Source: Verrucomicrobiota bacterium
Lineage (GTDB): Bacteria > Verrucomicrobiota > Kiritimatiellia > CAJWTS01
Assembly: GCA_027623315.1 (NCBI GenBank)
Contig: JAQBYD010000045.1
Location: forward strand, 1 to 33,307
Direction: 5' to 3'
Length of the DNA: 33,307 nt
The position numbers and the translations under genes are program-made. This document shows, one piece after another, positions 8,972 through 17,000 of the stretch (the first letter of the stretch is position 1; every line of letters starts with the position of its first letter). Below the pieces are notes generated by a model, which saw only the letters and a program-made list of their open reading frames with translations, ran no database searches and was not told the origin of the DNA.

Positions 8972-9898
8972 CTAGAATGTAATCCGCGCCCCGGCATTTC
9001 CCCGCATGTGCAGCGCGGTGATGCCCAGATGACGGCTCGGGATCTCCGTGTGCAGGCGAGATTGAATCACGGTTCGCGAGCTGCTCACCGTGGGCGCACA
9101 AGTCGTTCGCGTGACCTCTTGCCGGATGGCCCCGGTCCCGAACGTGGTCTTGGTCGTGGTGCACGTCTCCGAACTCGTGGCGGGGGAATGTGCGTGGTGA
9201 GAACTGTGCGACGTCTGCACGGGATAGTGCGTCACGTTGACCGGATACGTGTAGCTATACCGCGAGCGGCGAGAGTCGTCTTCCGCATCCCGTGCGCGCT
9301 GTTCCGCATCACGCGCCCGCTGTTCGGTCCGGGCGACGCGTTCCTGGAGCTCGGCGATGCGAAGTTGGATTTCAAGGTCGCGCTGTCTGCCCTCTGCTTC
9401 GGTCCGGTTTCGGTCGAGCTGCAATTCGAGCCGCTGAAGTGCCGATGCCAATTGAGTTTCCACCGGCACGCCGGGGTATCGATTGCGAAAATCGCTCCAC
9501 GCGTCCACCTGGTTCTGTGCGGTCGCGCCGTCGAGTTCGCCGCTCTCCAGCATGCGCCGCTTGATCGCCAGGCCTTCGAGTTGGAGTTCGTTGCGCCGCT
9601 CCGCTTCGCGCTGGGCCTTGCGCATACGCTCATCCTCGGCCGCCTTGCGACGCGCCGTGAGTTGCGCATCCGAGATGAGGGACACCTCCGAGACAACGCC
9701 ATCGTTGATCTTTACGTGCCCGCGGTCGTAATAGAGCATTTGCATCCCATCCATGCGGATATATCCGGACGGTTCTCCCAGCGCCTCCAAGACCGCTGCT
9801 TCGGTATCTCCAATAGCGATCGTCGCCTCCACGGCGCCGGCTACAGTCGCGGCTAGCACGGCCGCGGTTATCATAGACAAGTGAATGGGTCGTTTCAT
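8972..9898 (-). CDS. Secreted coiled-coil protein with a BamE/SmpA-like N-terminal segment
   Basis: The chosen ATG follows a Shine-Dalgarno sequence (GGGAG, 7 nt upstream) and opens a signal peptide (MKRPIHLSMITAAVLAATVAG), so the longer frame to 9958 is rejected. The product is 308 residues. After cleavage comes a short beta/alpha segment (about 25-75, with GDTEAAVLEALGEPSGYIRM, then MLYYDRGHVKI), reminiscent of the BamE/SmpA fold in which a helix is followed by a strand reading out a G-P-x motif. Residues about 80-215 are a highly charged coiled coil with repeated RARDAEQ units. The tail is rich in Ser, Thr, His and Tyr. The family is not recognised with certainty. A periplasmic or envelope role is inferred from the signal peptide. 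Confidence 0.65.
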   Translation of the reverse strand: MKRPIHLSMITAAVLAATVAGAVEATIAIGDTEAAVLEALGEPSGYIRMDGMQMLYYDRGHVKINDGVVSEVSLISDAQLTARRKAAEDERMRKAQREAERRNELQLEGLAIKRRMLESGELDGATAQNQVDAWSDFRNRYPGVPVETQLASALQRLELQLDRNRTEAEGRQRDLEIQLRIAELQERVARTEQRARDAEQRARDAEDDSRRSRYSYTYPVNVTHYPVQTSHSSHHAHSPATSSETCTTTKTTFGTGAIRQEVTRTTCAPTVSSSRTVIQSRLHTEIPSRHLGITALHMRGNAGARITF

Positions 9899-10029
9899 TT
9901 CAGATCTCCCGTTCTTGCTTCGCCATGCGCCGGAATAGCGCTCGTCCACACGAAGCATTCTACAGGATTAGACGTCACGGAGAAAGGTCTATTCAACCCG
10001 AATGCGAGAGATAATTGGTGCGCCCGCCG

Positions 10030-10057
10030 CCACCAACTACCAACTACTCCCTACCCC
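10030..10057. repeat. Degenerate 7-nt tandem repeat at the 3' end of the HEAT gene
   Basis: Four consecutive heptamers, CCACCAA, CTACCAA, CTACTCC and CTACCCC, run through and past the stop codon of the HEAT-repeat gene. Read on the minus strand they are GGGGTAG, GGAGTAG, TTGGTAG, TTGGTGG, with the gene's own TAG stop inside one unit. Similar heptamers occur at 28592-28639 and 32231-32265. Confidence 0.6.
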
Positions 10058-11018
10058 GCGCGCTAAGCGCGGAGAGCACGGCGCTTCGAATCTGAAGATT
10101 CGGGTCCTTCTCGAGCCGTGCGATCATGGCGTTGAGTTCGGTGTCGTTGAGTTCGGCGGCGGCTTGGATCGCTACGATCATGGCACGCGTACGCTCCTCC
10201 GTGTTGACTTCGTCGAACTCCTCGAAGTACTCGCGGGTGAGCAGACGCTCGAGGATCTCGCGCCCGGCGGGATCGCCGAATTTGGCCAACGCGATCGCCG
10301 CGTCCCACGTCACGTTGGGTTCCTTATCGGTGAGCATTTCACGTAAGAGCGGAATCGAGGAGTCGGCACGGATGTTTCCGAGCGCGATTACGGCCGCGAG
10401 TCGAGTCCGTGAATCGGCGTGACCCAGGTGCGCTTCGATCGCGGACGCCGCTTCATCCATCTGCAGCATGCCCAGGGCCTGGATGTACGTCGTCAACTCG
10501 TCCTCTGTGGATTCGCCAAGCGCCTTCGCCAGTGGCGCGTAGAATTCGCGCAGCCCGGAGCGTCCCATCGCCAGGGCCAGGTATTGTCGAACGCGTGGAT
10601 CGTCCTGCTTCAAGGTTTCGTCATCAAACAGATCGATCATGCGTGCGATGAACGCTTCGCTATGCGGCACGCGGTCGGCCGCGACGAGATGTTTCGAAAG
10701 CTCGAAGGCCGATTGCCAGCGACGGTTGCCGCGGCTGGTCTGGATGTCCTCGAGATAATCATCGACGGAGCGGTCATCGGCAACGAGGACGTAAACGAGT
10801 ACGGCGACGATAATGCCGAACAAGGCAATGAAGAATGGGATGACGAACAGAGAATGGAGCAGCCGTCCCCAGCGGCTCTCGGGCCATCCGGGTTCGCCCG
10901 GCTCGGCCGGCGCCTCTTCAAGCGCACTCTGATCCGAGAGCAGGTCCCGCGCGACATCCTGGTCCACGCCGAGATTGCGCGGCAGATCAAGTTCCTCCGG
11001 GTCGTTCTGTGGTTTCAT
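10044..11018 (-). CDS. Membrane-anchored HEAT-repeat protein
   Basis: The 324-residue protein has an acidic cytoplasmic N-terminus (about 1-52), one strong transmembrane segment (about 55-82, FVIPFFIALFGIIVAVLVYV) and a helical C-terminal domain (about 95-324). That domain contains HEAT/PBS-like repeats such as RLAAVIALGNIRADSSIPLL, then VTWDAAIALAKFGDPAGREI and LQIRSAVLSALSARG. HEAT repeats act as protein-binding scaffolds. Downstream of a ferredoxin gene on the same strand (105 nt apart) it probably helps assemble or dock a membrane electron-transfer complex, which is an inference. The last codons fall in a heptameric repeat, so the extreme C-terminus may be recently altered. No Shine-Dalgarno sequence is visible. 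Confidence 0.78.
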   Translation of the reverse strand: MKPQNDPEELDLPRNLGVDQDVARDLLSDQSALEEAPAEPGEPGWPESRWGRLLHSLFVIPFFIALFGIIVAVLVYVLVADDRSVDDYLEDIQTSRGNRRWQSAFELSKHLVAADRVPHSEAFIARMIDLFDDETLKQDDPRVRQYLALAMGRSGLREFYAPLAKALGESTEDELTTYIQALGMLQMDEAASAIEAHLGHADSRTRLAAVIALGNIRADSSIPLLREMLTDKEPNVTWDAAIALAKFGDPAGREILERLLTREYFEEFDEVNTEERTRAMIVAIQAAAELNDTELNAMIARLEKDPNLQIRSAVLSALSARGRE

Positions 11019-11047
11019 CTGAAGTGTGTGTCGTGCTGGAAAATTAG

Positions 11048-11074
11048 ACAGAATCTACAGGATGAACAGGATCG
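11048..11074 (+). repeat. Three 9-nt tandem units between the ferredoxin and HEAT genes
   Basis: The units are ACAGAATCT, ACAGGATGA and ACAGGATCG. This ACAGGAT-type sequence resembles short dispersed intergenic repeats seen in many bacterial genomes. A single related unit (TCTACAGGATTAG) also occurs near 9959-9971. It is noncoding and lies in the leader between two genes that are probably co-transcribed. Confidence 0.5.
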
Positions 11075-11122
11075 GCCCACGCCGATTGACAAATCGATCA
11101 ATAACCTCGCCGGCAGGACGGC

Positions 11123-11530
11123 CTATTTTCGTGCATGCTGCTCGACCTTGCGATCGATCCAGGTGTCCTCGGGGATGTTGTCCCAGCCGTAGGCCGTGCC
11201 GACGATCTTGATGCCGAACTGCTTCTCGACATCGTCCGGGTCGTGCATCGCGATCGCATCCCACGTGAGTTTCTCGCAGACGCGCACGCAAATCTGGCAC
11301 CCAATACATTCGTTAAATCGGATCTGAACCGGTGGGATGGCCACGTCGGTGTACTTGTCGGCGGGCACGTGCTCAATACAGTCCACCGGGCAAAACGGGA
11401 CGCAAGCCTCACATCCCGTACAGTTGTCCTCATTGACGACAGCGACGATCTGGGGCCGCTTCTTCTTGTCGCCGATCACTCTTGGGAGCGGCGGGACTTT
11501 GCCGTAATGGTCATATGTCTTGGTCGTCAT
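11123..11530 (-). CDS. Two-cluster 4Fe-4S ferredoxin
   Basis: The 135-residue soluble protein has two clear cluster motifs. The first is C37-x2-C40-x2-C43-x3-C47-P with an extra C51. The second is C75-x2-C78-x2-C81-x3-C85, where the usual proline after the last cysteine is glutamate. Extra N-terminal (about 1-30) and C-terminal (about 92-135) segments make it longer than a minimal 2[4Fe-4S] ferredoxin. It should carry electrons between redox partners in the cytoplasm or at a membrane complex. It is the first gene of a pair with the HEAT protein. In PVC-group genomes such ferredoxins may accompany cytochrome b/Rieske-type genes, but none are present here. Confidence 0.92.
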   Translation of the reverse strand: MTTKTYDHYGKVPPLPRVIGDKKKRPQIVAVVNEDNCTGCEACVPFCPVDCIEHVPADKYTDVAIPPVQIRFNECIGCQICVRVCEKLTWDAIAMHDPDDVEKQFGIKIVGTAYGWDNIPEDTWIDRKVEQHARK

Positions 11531-11792
11531 GCGGCCATGATCATGCCCCTACGCGCATCGCCGGGTAAAGCCAAAAGTACACATGCCGCCCTCTCGGAGA
11601 AGACCTTCAAGACCAGATCCGTTCGACAGGCTTATCGCAGGCAGGCCACCCCTCGACAAGCTCGGGACCCCGCGCCTTCGCCCGCAAGCACTTCTGTCGA
11701 CTGGCAGAGGAGCTGTCCGATGCGGACGCCTCTCTTCTAGTGATCACTGTTGGTTTCGGCCCCTTGCACAAGGGGCTTTCGTACTGAGCATA
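11531..11792. other. Noncoding stretch with REP-like sequence upstream of the AbiE module
   Basis: No gene is supported between the ferredoxin start and the first palindrome. The stretch holds CCCCTCGACAAGCTCGGGACC-like sequence (11649-11669) and a related inverse half, GTTCGACAGGCTT (11621-11633). Both resemble widespread REP-type intergenic repeats built on TTCGACAAGCTC. Short open frames across them are not convincing proteins. Confidence 0.4.
11759..11779 (+). terminator. Hairpin followed by a short T-run
   Basis: An 8-bp stem (GCCCCTTG pairing with CAAGGGGC, almost no loop) is followed by TTTC. It lies just upstream of the AbiE operator region. It could insulate the toxin-antitoxin promoter from read-through or be the relic of a lost gene, because no plus-strand gene now ends here. 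Confidence 0.45.
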
Positions 11793-11822
11793 AGCATAGA
11801 ACGTGTATACACGTTCTATGCT
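11793..11822. promoter_or_regulatory. Perfect 30-bp palindrome, distal AbiE operator candidate
   Basis: Every base pairs across the dyad. The central 14 bp are ACGTGTATACACGT, identical to the centre of the second palindrome at 11894-11925, while the outer arms differ. The two centres are 102 bp apart, about ten helical turns. AbiEi antitoxins are known to bind inverted repeats upstream of their own operon, so this is a likely distal operator. Confidence 0.7.
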
Positions 11823-11874
11823 ATCGACGCTATTATGGCAAGCTCATAATTGGATCTGTTTGCAAACTTTTGTG

Positions 11875-11903
11875 TTGCACCGTTACGCGACATGGTGTTA
11901 TTA
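11875..11903 (+). promoter_or_regulatory. Candidate promoter of the abiE operon
   Basis: A -35-like TTGCAC (11875-11880) and a -10-like TTATTA (11898-11903) are separated by 17 nt. The -10 box falls inside the second palindrome, so repressor binding there would block RNA polymerase. The predicted start of transcription leaves a short leader with no Shine-Dalgarno sequence before the AbiEi ATG. Confidence 0.4.
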
Positions 11904-11925
11904 CGTGTATACACGTAATAACACC
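11894..11925. promoter_or_regulatory. Perfect 32-bp palindrome, proximal AbiE operator candidate
   Basis: This perfect dyad ends 11 nt before the AbiEi start codon and shares the 14-bp core ACGTGTATACACGT with the palindrome at 11793-11822. It overlaps the candidate -10 box, which suits autorepression. The transcript could also fold into a long hairpin just upstream of the start codon, so control of translation is an alternative. Confidence 0.72.
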
Positions 11926-11936
11926 CGAATAACAAA

Positions 11937-12821
11937 ATGTTTACAATCACCACGCGACGAAAGATTACCGGCAAGTTGCGGACACCGGTCCGTCCGCATG
12001 TGCTCGGGCGGCTCGCCGAGGAGCTGATGCAGGGGACTCGCTACCAATCGACGACTCCCTTTCTGCAGGCGCTGGAAGACGAGGGCGTTGTGCAACATCA
12101 CTCGGTGAAGGCGCGAAACGGAAAAAGCATCTCGCTTTACGGCGCCTTCCCCCTGGACGATCTCACGCCCTACGAGCTTGCGGGGGCAGTGTTCCCGGAG
12201 GCGTACTTCTGCAACCTGACCGCGATCTACCATCACGGACTCACGGATCAAGTACCCAAGGCCGTGTATCTGTGCAGCGAGACAATCTGTGCAAGGCAGG
12301 GACGGGTCGGCGAGGCGCTCTCGGAGTCGCGAATACGCAGTGCGTTCATCAAACCGAGCCGGCACACGAACTTCGTCATCGATTTCAAGAAGCACGAGTT
12401 GGTTGTTCTGGATCGAGAGAGGGGATCGGATCATGGTGTCATTGCAGTCCGTCGGACGCGATCTCCGTGCCCGAACGCGTCCAGAGTTGCGTGCTTGGAG
12501 CGCGCCCTGATCGACGCTGTGGTTGCGCCACACTACAACGGAGGCGTCAGCAGCCTCCTTGCGTATTTCCGCGCTGCTCGCAAGAAGATCAACCACACGC
12601 GAATGATGGAGATCTACAGGAAGCTCGCCTTCGTGTATCCCTATGCGCAGTCGCTGGGATTCTTTCTGGAGCACGCGGACATGCGCAGCCACGCAGACGA
12701 ATTACGCGACATCTTCCCGCCACGGCAACGGTTCTTCGTCGACCACAGTGCGAAAAGCTCATGGGCTTATGACGAGCGCTGGATGCTCTACCATCCGGAG
12801 GGTCTCGTTCATGACGATTGA
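11937..12821 (+). CDS. abiEi: AbiEi-family type IV antitoxin / autorepressor
   Basis: The 294-residue product has the AbiEi layout. An N-terminal winged-helix-like region (about 1-65, ending QALEDEGVVQHHSVKARNGK) is followed by the C-terminal antitoxin fold, with YFCNLTAIYHHGLTDQVPKA, then CLERALIDAVVAPHYNGGVS and PYAQSLGFFLE. Members repress their own operon and counter the AbiEii nucleotidyltransferase without direct protein contact (type IV). The start is the ATG 11 nt after the proximal palindrome. No ribosome binding site is visible, so initiation may be leaderless or weak. The gene overlaps the toxin gene by 11 nt. The identification rests on motif order and operon context. Confidence 0.85.
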   Translation: MFTITTRRKITGKLRTPVRPHVLGRLAEELMQGTRYQSTTPFLQALEDEGVVQHHSVKARNGKSISLYGAFPLDDLTPYELAGAVFPEAYFCNLTAIYHHGLTDQVPKAVYLCSETICARQGRVGEALSESRIRSAFIKPSRHTNFVIDFKKHELVVLDRERGSDHGVIAVRRTRSPCPNASRVACLERALIDAVVAPHYNGGVSSLLAYFRAARKKINHTRMMEIYRKLAFVYPYAQSLGFFLEHADMRSHADELRDIFPPRQRFFVDHSAKSSWAYDERWMLYHPEGLVHDD

Positions 12822-13665
12822 AGAAGTCATCACGGAAGCGATCGTCGCTCTGTATGGAAGTCCTATGGTTTCGAAGCTCCTCCTGCTCAAAGGGGGAAGC
12901 GCCATGCGTCTTTTCGATGGGCTGGATTCTCGTCTTTCCATCGATGCGGATTTCTCCGTCGAGGACGCGATCGACCCCGATGGTGGACTATTCAAGGAGA
13001 TGGAGCGCTGCATGAGCGAGGCGTTCTGCGTCCATGGGTATGAGGTCATGGATTTCCGGCCCAACAAAAGGCCGAAGCACCGCCGATCCGGATTTCCGGA
13101 ATCCTGGGGAGGATGGACCTGCGAGTTCAAACTGACCGATCTGCGACACAAGGATAAATCTATGGAGACGAAGCGCAGGAACGCATTGGTACCTGACGGT
13201 GCGAACTCCCCGAGCATCGCTCTCGATCTAAGCGAGCACGAGTACTGCGGGAAACAGAGAACTCGCAACCTGCACGGCGTCCGGGTCCGAGCATACTCAC
13301 GTGAGATGCTGGTCGTGGAGAAGCTGCGTGCGATCTGCCAGCAGCACCCCGACTATCCGTTCCGGCAAGAGAGCAGGAACCGGGCGAGAGACTTCTTCGA
13401 TATCCACGAGCTTACGACGGACACCGATGACGAGTTTCTGCGGCGATGCCGGCGTTACGTCTCGCCTGTCTTCGAAGCCAAGCAGGTGCCCTTGTGGATT
13501 CTCCGTGAATTGTGGGACGACGGATGGGTGGACGCTCATCGCCGTGGCTTCGACCAGGTGAAAGATACCGTTCGTGGCCACCTGCACGATTTCGACGTGT
13601 ATCTGGAGCATGTGCGGTTTCTGATTCAGGAAATTTGCCCAGAGATTCCCAAGCGGGAGCCGTAA
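12811..13665 (+). CDS. abiEii: AbiEii/AbiGii-family nucleotidyltransferase toxin
   Basis: The 284-residue protein carries the nucleotidyltransferase signature LLKGGSAMRLFDG (from residue 25), then RLSIDADFSV with metal-binding D45 and D47. Further down come VVEKLRAI and RNRARDFFDI, as in the AbiEii/DUF1814 family. Such toxins transfer nucleotides (to tRNA in studied MenA-like members) and give abortive infection or growth arrest. The ATG at 12811, with GGAGG about 9 nt upstream, is preferred over the longer frame from 12643, whose first 56 codons only shadow the antitoxin gene. The 11-nt overlap couples toxin to antitoxin translation. It looks intact and full length. The target RNA is unknown. 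Confidence 0.87.
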   Translation: MTIEEVITEAIVALYGSPMVSKLLLLKGGSAMRLFDGLDSRLSIDADFSVEDAIDPDGGLFKEMERCMSEAFCVHGYEVMDFRPNKRPKHRRSGFPESWGGWTCEFKLTDLRHKDKSMETKRRNALVPDGANSPSIALDLSEHEYCGKQRTRNLHGVRVRAYSREMLVVEKLRAICQQHPDYPFRQESRNRARDFFDIHELTTDTDDEFLRRCRRYVSPVFEAKQVPLWILRELWDDGWVDAHRRGFDQVKDTVRGHLHDFDVYLEHVRFLIQEICPEIPKREP

Positions 13666-14031
13666 CGGATCGCCGCATGCGTGATCGCGTGAAAGTTCGT
13701 GTTTCATCGTGCCTGTATTAGGGCACACCGGCCTGCGGAACTTGTTTTCGAGTGTCCGCGGCGGTGTTCCTACTGTCCGAATGCATCGCGACCTGCGCCA
13801 GCCACTTCGGCCAGGATTCCACGCAGGCAGGCGACCTCGCGTTTTATTATTCGCATGCTCGCGGCGAGTTCCTCGATGCTGAGGGCATCGAAGAATTTCG
13901 GGAAGATGCTGAAGATGGCTTTCATCAACGAAGCCGCAGTTAACATGGGTTTCCCGGCATGTTCAAAGTAAAAGGATGCCTGCTGACGCCCGGCCGCGCT
14001 CTTTTCTGGTATCATTAGGTGGTCGACCGTC
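13666..14031. other. Gap between the AbiE toxin and the M36 protease
   Basis: These 366 nt contain no intact gene. A small minus-strand frame with a protein-like start is listed separately. No terminator could be assigned for the AbiE operon. An AGGTGG element at 14017-14022 is the likely ribosome binding site for the GTG start of the protease gene. Confidence 0.5.
13770..13946 (-). pseudogene. Possible truncated N-terminus of a sugar isomerase-like gene
   Basis: The 58-codon frame begins with MLTAASLMKAIFSIFPKFFD and continues LSIEELAASMR. This recalls the first residues of some sugar phosphate isomerase/epimerase proteins (pattern MFPKF-x2-LS-x-EELA). GGGA lies just upstream of the ATG. 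The similarity stops after about 30 residues and the frame closes soon after. It may be a fragment or a chance open frame. Confidence 0.22.
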
Positions 14032-17000
14032 GTGAAACACCGAGACTCCATATCCGTTACCCTCGTCATCGTCAGCATCGCTCTCGTTGCAGCGCTCGCG
14101 ATTCGCAATGTTTCGAAGCCTGGCGTCCCATCTGACGCAGGAACCGGGACGGCGGGCCACGTGCGGATGGAACGACGCGGGCCTGGCCAGACCAACCGTA
14201 ATGCACGCCTCTCGCTTCACGGCCAGCACGCGGTTCGTCACGCCCGCGCGACGAATATGTCGGGCCGGGTCCAGCAATCGCACACGGTCCTGCTCGCGCG
14301 GAAAGACGGCGGCTTCGGTTATCTTACGGAACCGTCCCCGCAGGACCCGCAAGCCATCGCCGTAGGCGTCCTGACCGAACCCGGCTCCCTGCTCACCCCC
14401 TGGGCGATTCCCCCCGACGAGATCGTGCTGAAGAGCCGCTATCGATCCTCGCACAATGGCCTGACGCATCTGCACTTCCGCCAACATCTCGACGGGATCG
14501 AGCTTGCTCGCGGCGATATCCATCTGAACATCGATGCCGAGGGCCGCGTGCTCAACCTGGCAAGCCGGGCCATACCCGCGTTGCGCGCGCGTGCGCCGTT
14601 ACCCGCAGCGGGCCTGTCTGCCCTGCAAGCCGCCGAACGCCTCGCGGTCGCGCTACGCCTCGAACTGCGTGAACCGCTCTCCGTGCTCTCATCCTCGCCC
14701 GGGGCGGCGAGGCAGACGCTGCTGAGTGACGGTGGCATCTTCCGCCGGCCGGTCCCGGCGAAACTCGAGTACATGCTGGATCACGACGCGGTCGTGCACC
14801 TCGTCTGGAATCTTCAGGCCGAACCGCCGGGCGGGCATCATTACTGGAACGCACACATCGACGCGGTCGACGGCGCTCTGCGCGCAAAGGAGAACTGGGT
14901 CGTTAGTGAGTCCTACACGGTCTACCCCGGTCCGCTGATCGATCCGTTCGACGGCCCGGCCGCTGCCGTCGCGGAGCCGTACCTGGAGTCACCGTCCGCG
15001 GCATCCCCATTCGGGTGGCATGAGACCAATGGCGTCGGCGGTGCCGAGTTCACCATCACACGCGGCAATAACGCGCACGCATACGAAGACTCCAGCGACC
15101 TCAACGCATCGACCGGAAACGAACCCGACGGTGGTGACAATCTCGTGTTCGACTTCACGGCCGATACCAACCAGGCCCCGCAGACCTATTCCGATGCCTC
15201 TGTCGTAAACCTCTTCTACTGGAACAATCTCCTTCACGATATTCATTACGAATATGGCTTCGACGAGCCCGCCGGAAATTTCCAGGCGAATAACTATGGG
15301 GCCGGCGGAGCCGCGGGCGATCCGGTTCGGGCCGAAGCTCAGGATGCCGGCGGATTCAACAACGCCAATATGTTGACCCTTCCCGATGGAGAGAGTCCGC
15401 GCATGCAGATGTTCCTCGGAAACAACACCACCCCATTTCGCGATGGCTCACTCGATAACCTCGTCGTTATCCACGAATACGGTCACGGCGTCTCGACGCG
15501 CTTGACCGGCGGCCCCGCCGCGGCCGGATGCCTCACCGCCACGCAGAGCGGCGGCATGGGCGAGGGATGGAGCGACTGGTGGGGGCTCGTGCTGACCGCC
15601 AAGCCGGGCGATACGGCCGGGCTGGCACGCCCCGTGGGGAACTGGCTCTTTGGCGAGGCTCCATCCGGCAACGGGATTCGTTCGCATCCGTACACGACGA
15701 ACATGACGCTCAACCCGCTGACTTACGAAGATATCGCCACGGCAACGCAACCACACGGAATCGGTACCGTGTGGTGCTCGATGCTATGGGATGTCTACTG
15801 GATCCTTGTGGATCAGTTTGGATTCGATTCCGATTTCTACAAGGGGACAGGCGGCAATCATATTGCGATGCAACTCATCATGGACGGCCTCAAGCTTCAA
15901 CCGTGCAATCCAACCTTCGTCGAGGCGCGCGATGCTGTACTACTTGCGGACGAGGTCACGTATGGCGGCGCACATCTCGACCTGTTGTGGGCCGCCTTCG
16001 CGCGGCGCGGGCTCGGGGACGGAGCAGACGATGGTGGTGATGCCGATAGCGTCGTCGTGAGCGACGGATTCGGCGTGCCGCTGCTTCCGTTCCGGGTCGT
16101 GGGCAGTCTACCCGCTTCGGCGGAGTTCGTGGCCGCCGGCCCGACCAGCGTGGTCGTGACGCTCAGTGATCCGGTGGACGCTGCAAGCCTCGGTCCAGCC
16201 GACCTGGTCCTCGCCGGAGCGGTATCCTCGGGGGTCGTGCTTACGGCTTCCAACCAGGCGACATTCAGTTTCGTGTCGTCACCGGTCACCAACCAGGGCA
16301 GGCATGAAGCCGTGATGGCATCCAATGCCGTCATGCGCCTGTCCGACGGCGCGCCGCTGCAGGAATGGGTGGGCGCGTTTCGGTTCGATGAAACCGTCCT
16401 GGGCGTGACTAACACGGTGCCCGGGACCAACACGATCATTTCTCTCCCCATCACAAACATCCGCCTGGTGTTCAATGAAGCCGTGGCTTCGAGCTCCGTC
16501 GTTGCGGCGGCGCTCTTGCCCAGCATCGGGATCGCCACCGGGGCGATGGTCATGGCTTCAAACGAGGTCGCCTACTCCCTGTCCCAGGTCGACAGGGAAG
16601 GACCGATGTGGATTCACCTTCCACAAGATACCATCACGGACATTCACGGCAACGCGGGTGTCGCGTTCATCGGGAGATGGGAACTGGATTTCGGGATCGT
16701 GCCGTATCCGCGTGTCTTTGCGACGCTCGGCGGCGCCCTGGCGGCGCAGGATTCGGAACTTCGTGGCTCGATCGGAACCAGCAACGATATTGACGTGCTG
16801 CTGGTCGCCCTTGCCTCCAATCAGCTGATCTCGGTGTCGCTTCAGCCGTCGAGTAACCTGGTTGCCGCGTTGGAGTTGCTCGATCCGGGTCAGTCCAGCG
16901 TAGCGACCACGGCGGTTGCCGCGGCCGGCACAGCTCTCGTTCTGCAAGGAATCCGTGCGCTCGCGACGGGTGACTATGCGCTACGCATCTCGAGCCACGG

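Noticed and set aside
12643..12810. Longer N-terminus for the AbiEii toxin
   Set aside because: The extra 56 codons shadow the antitoxin gene. The ATG at 12811 has GGAGG upstream and gives the family N-terminus.
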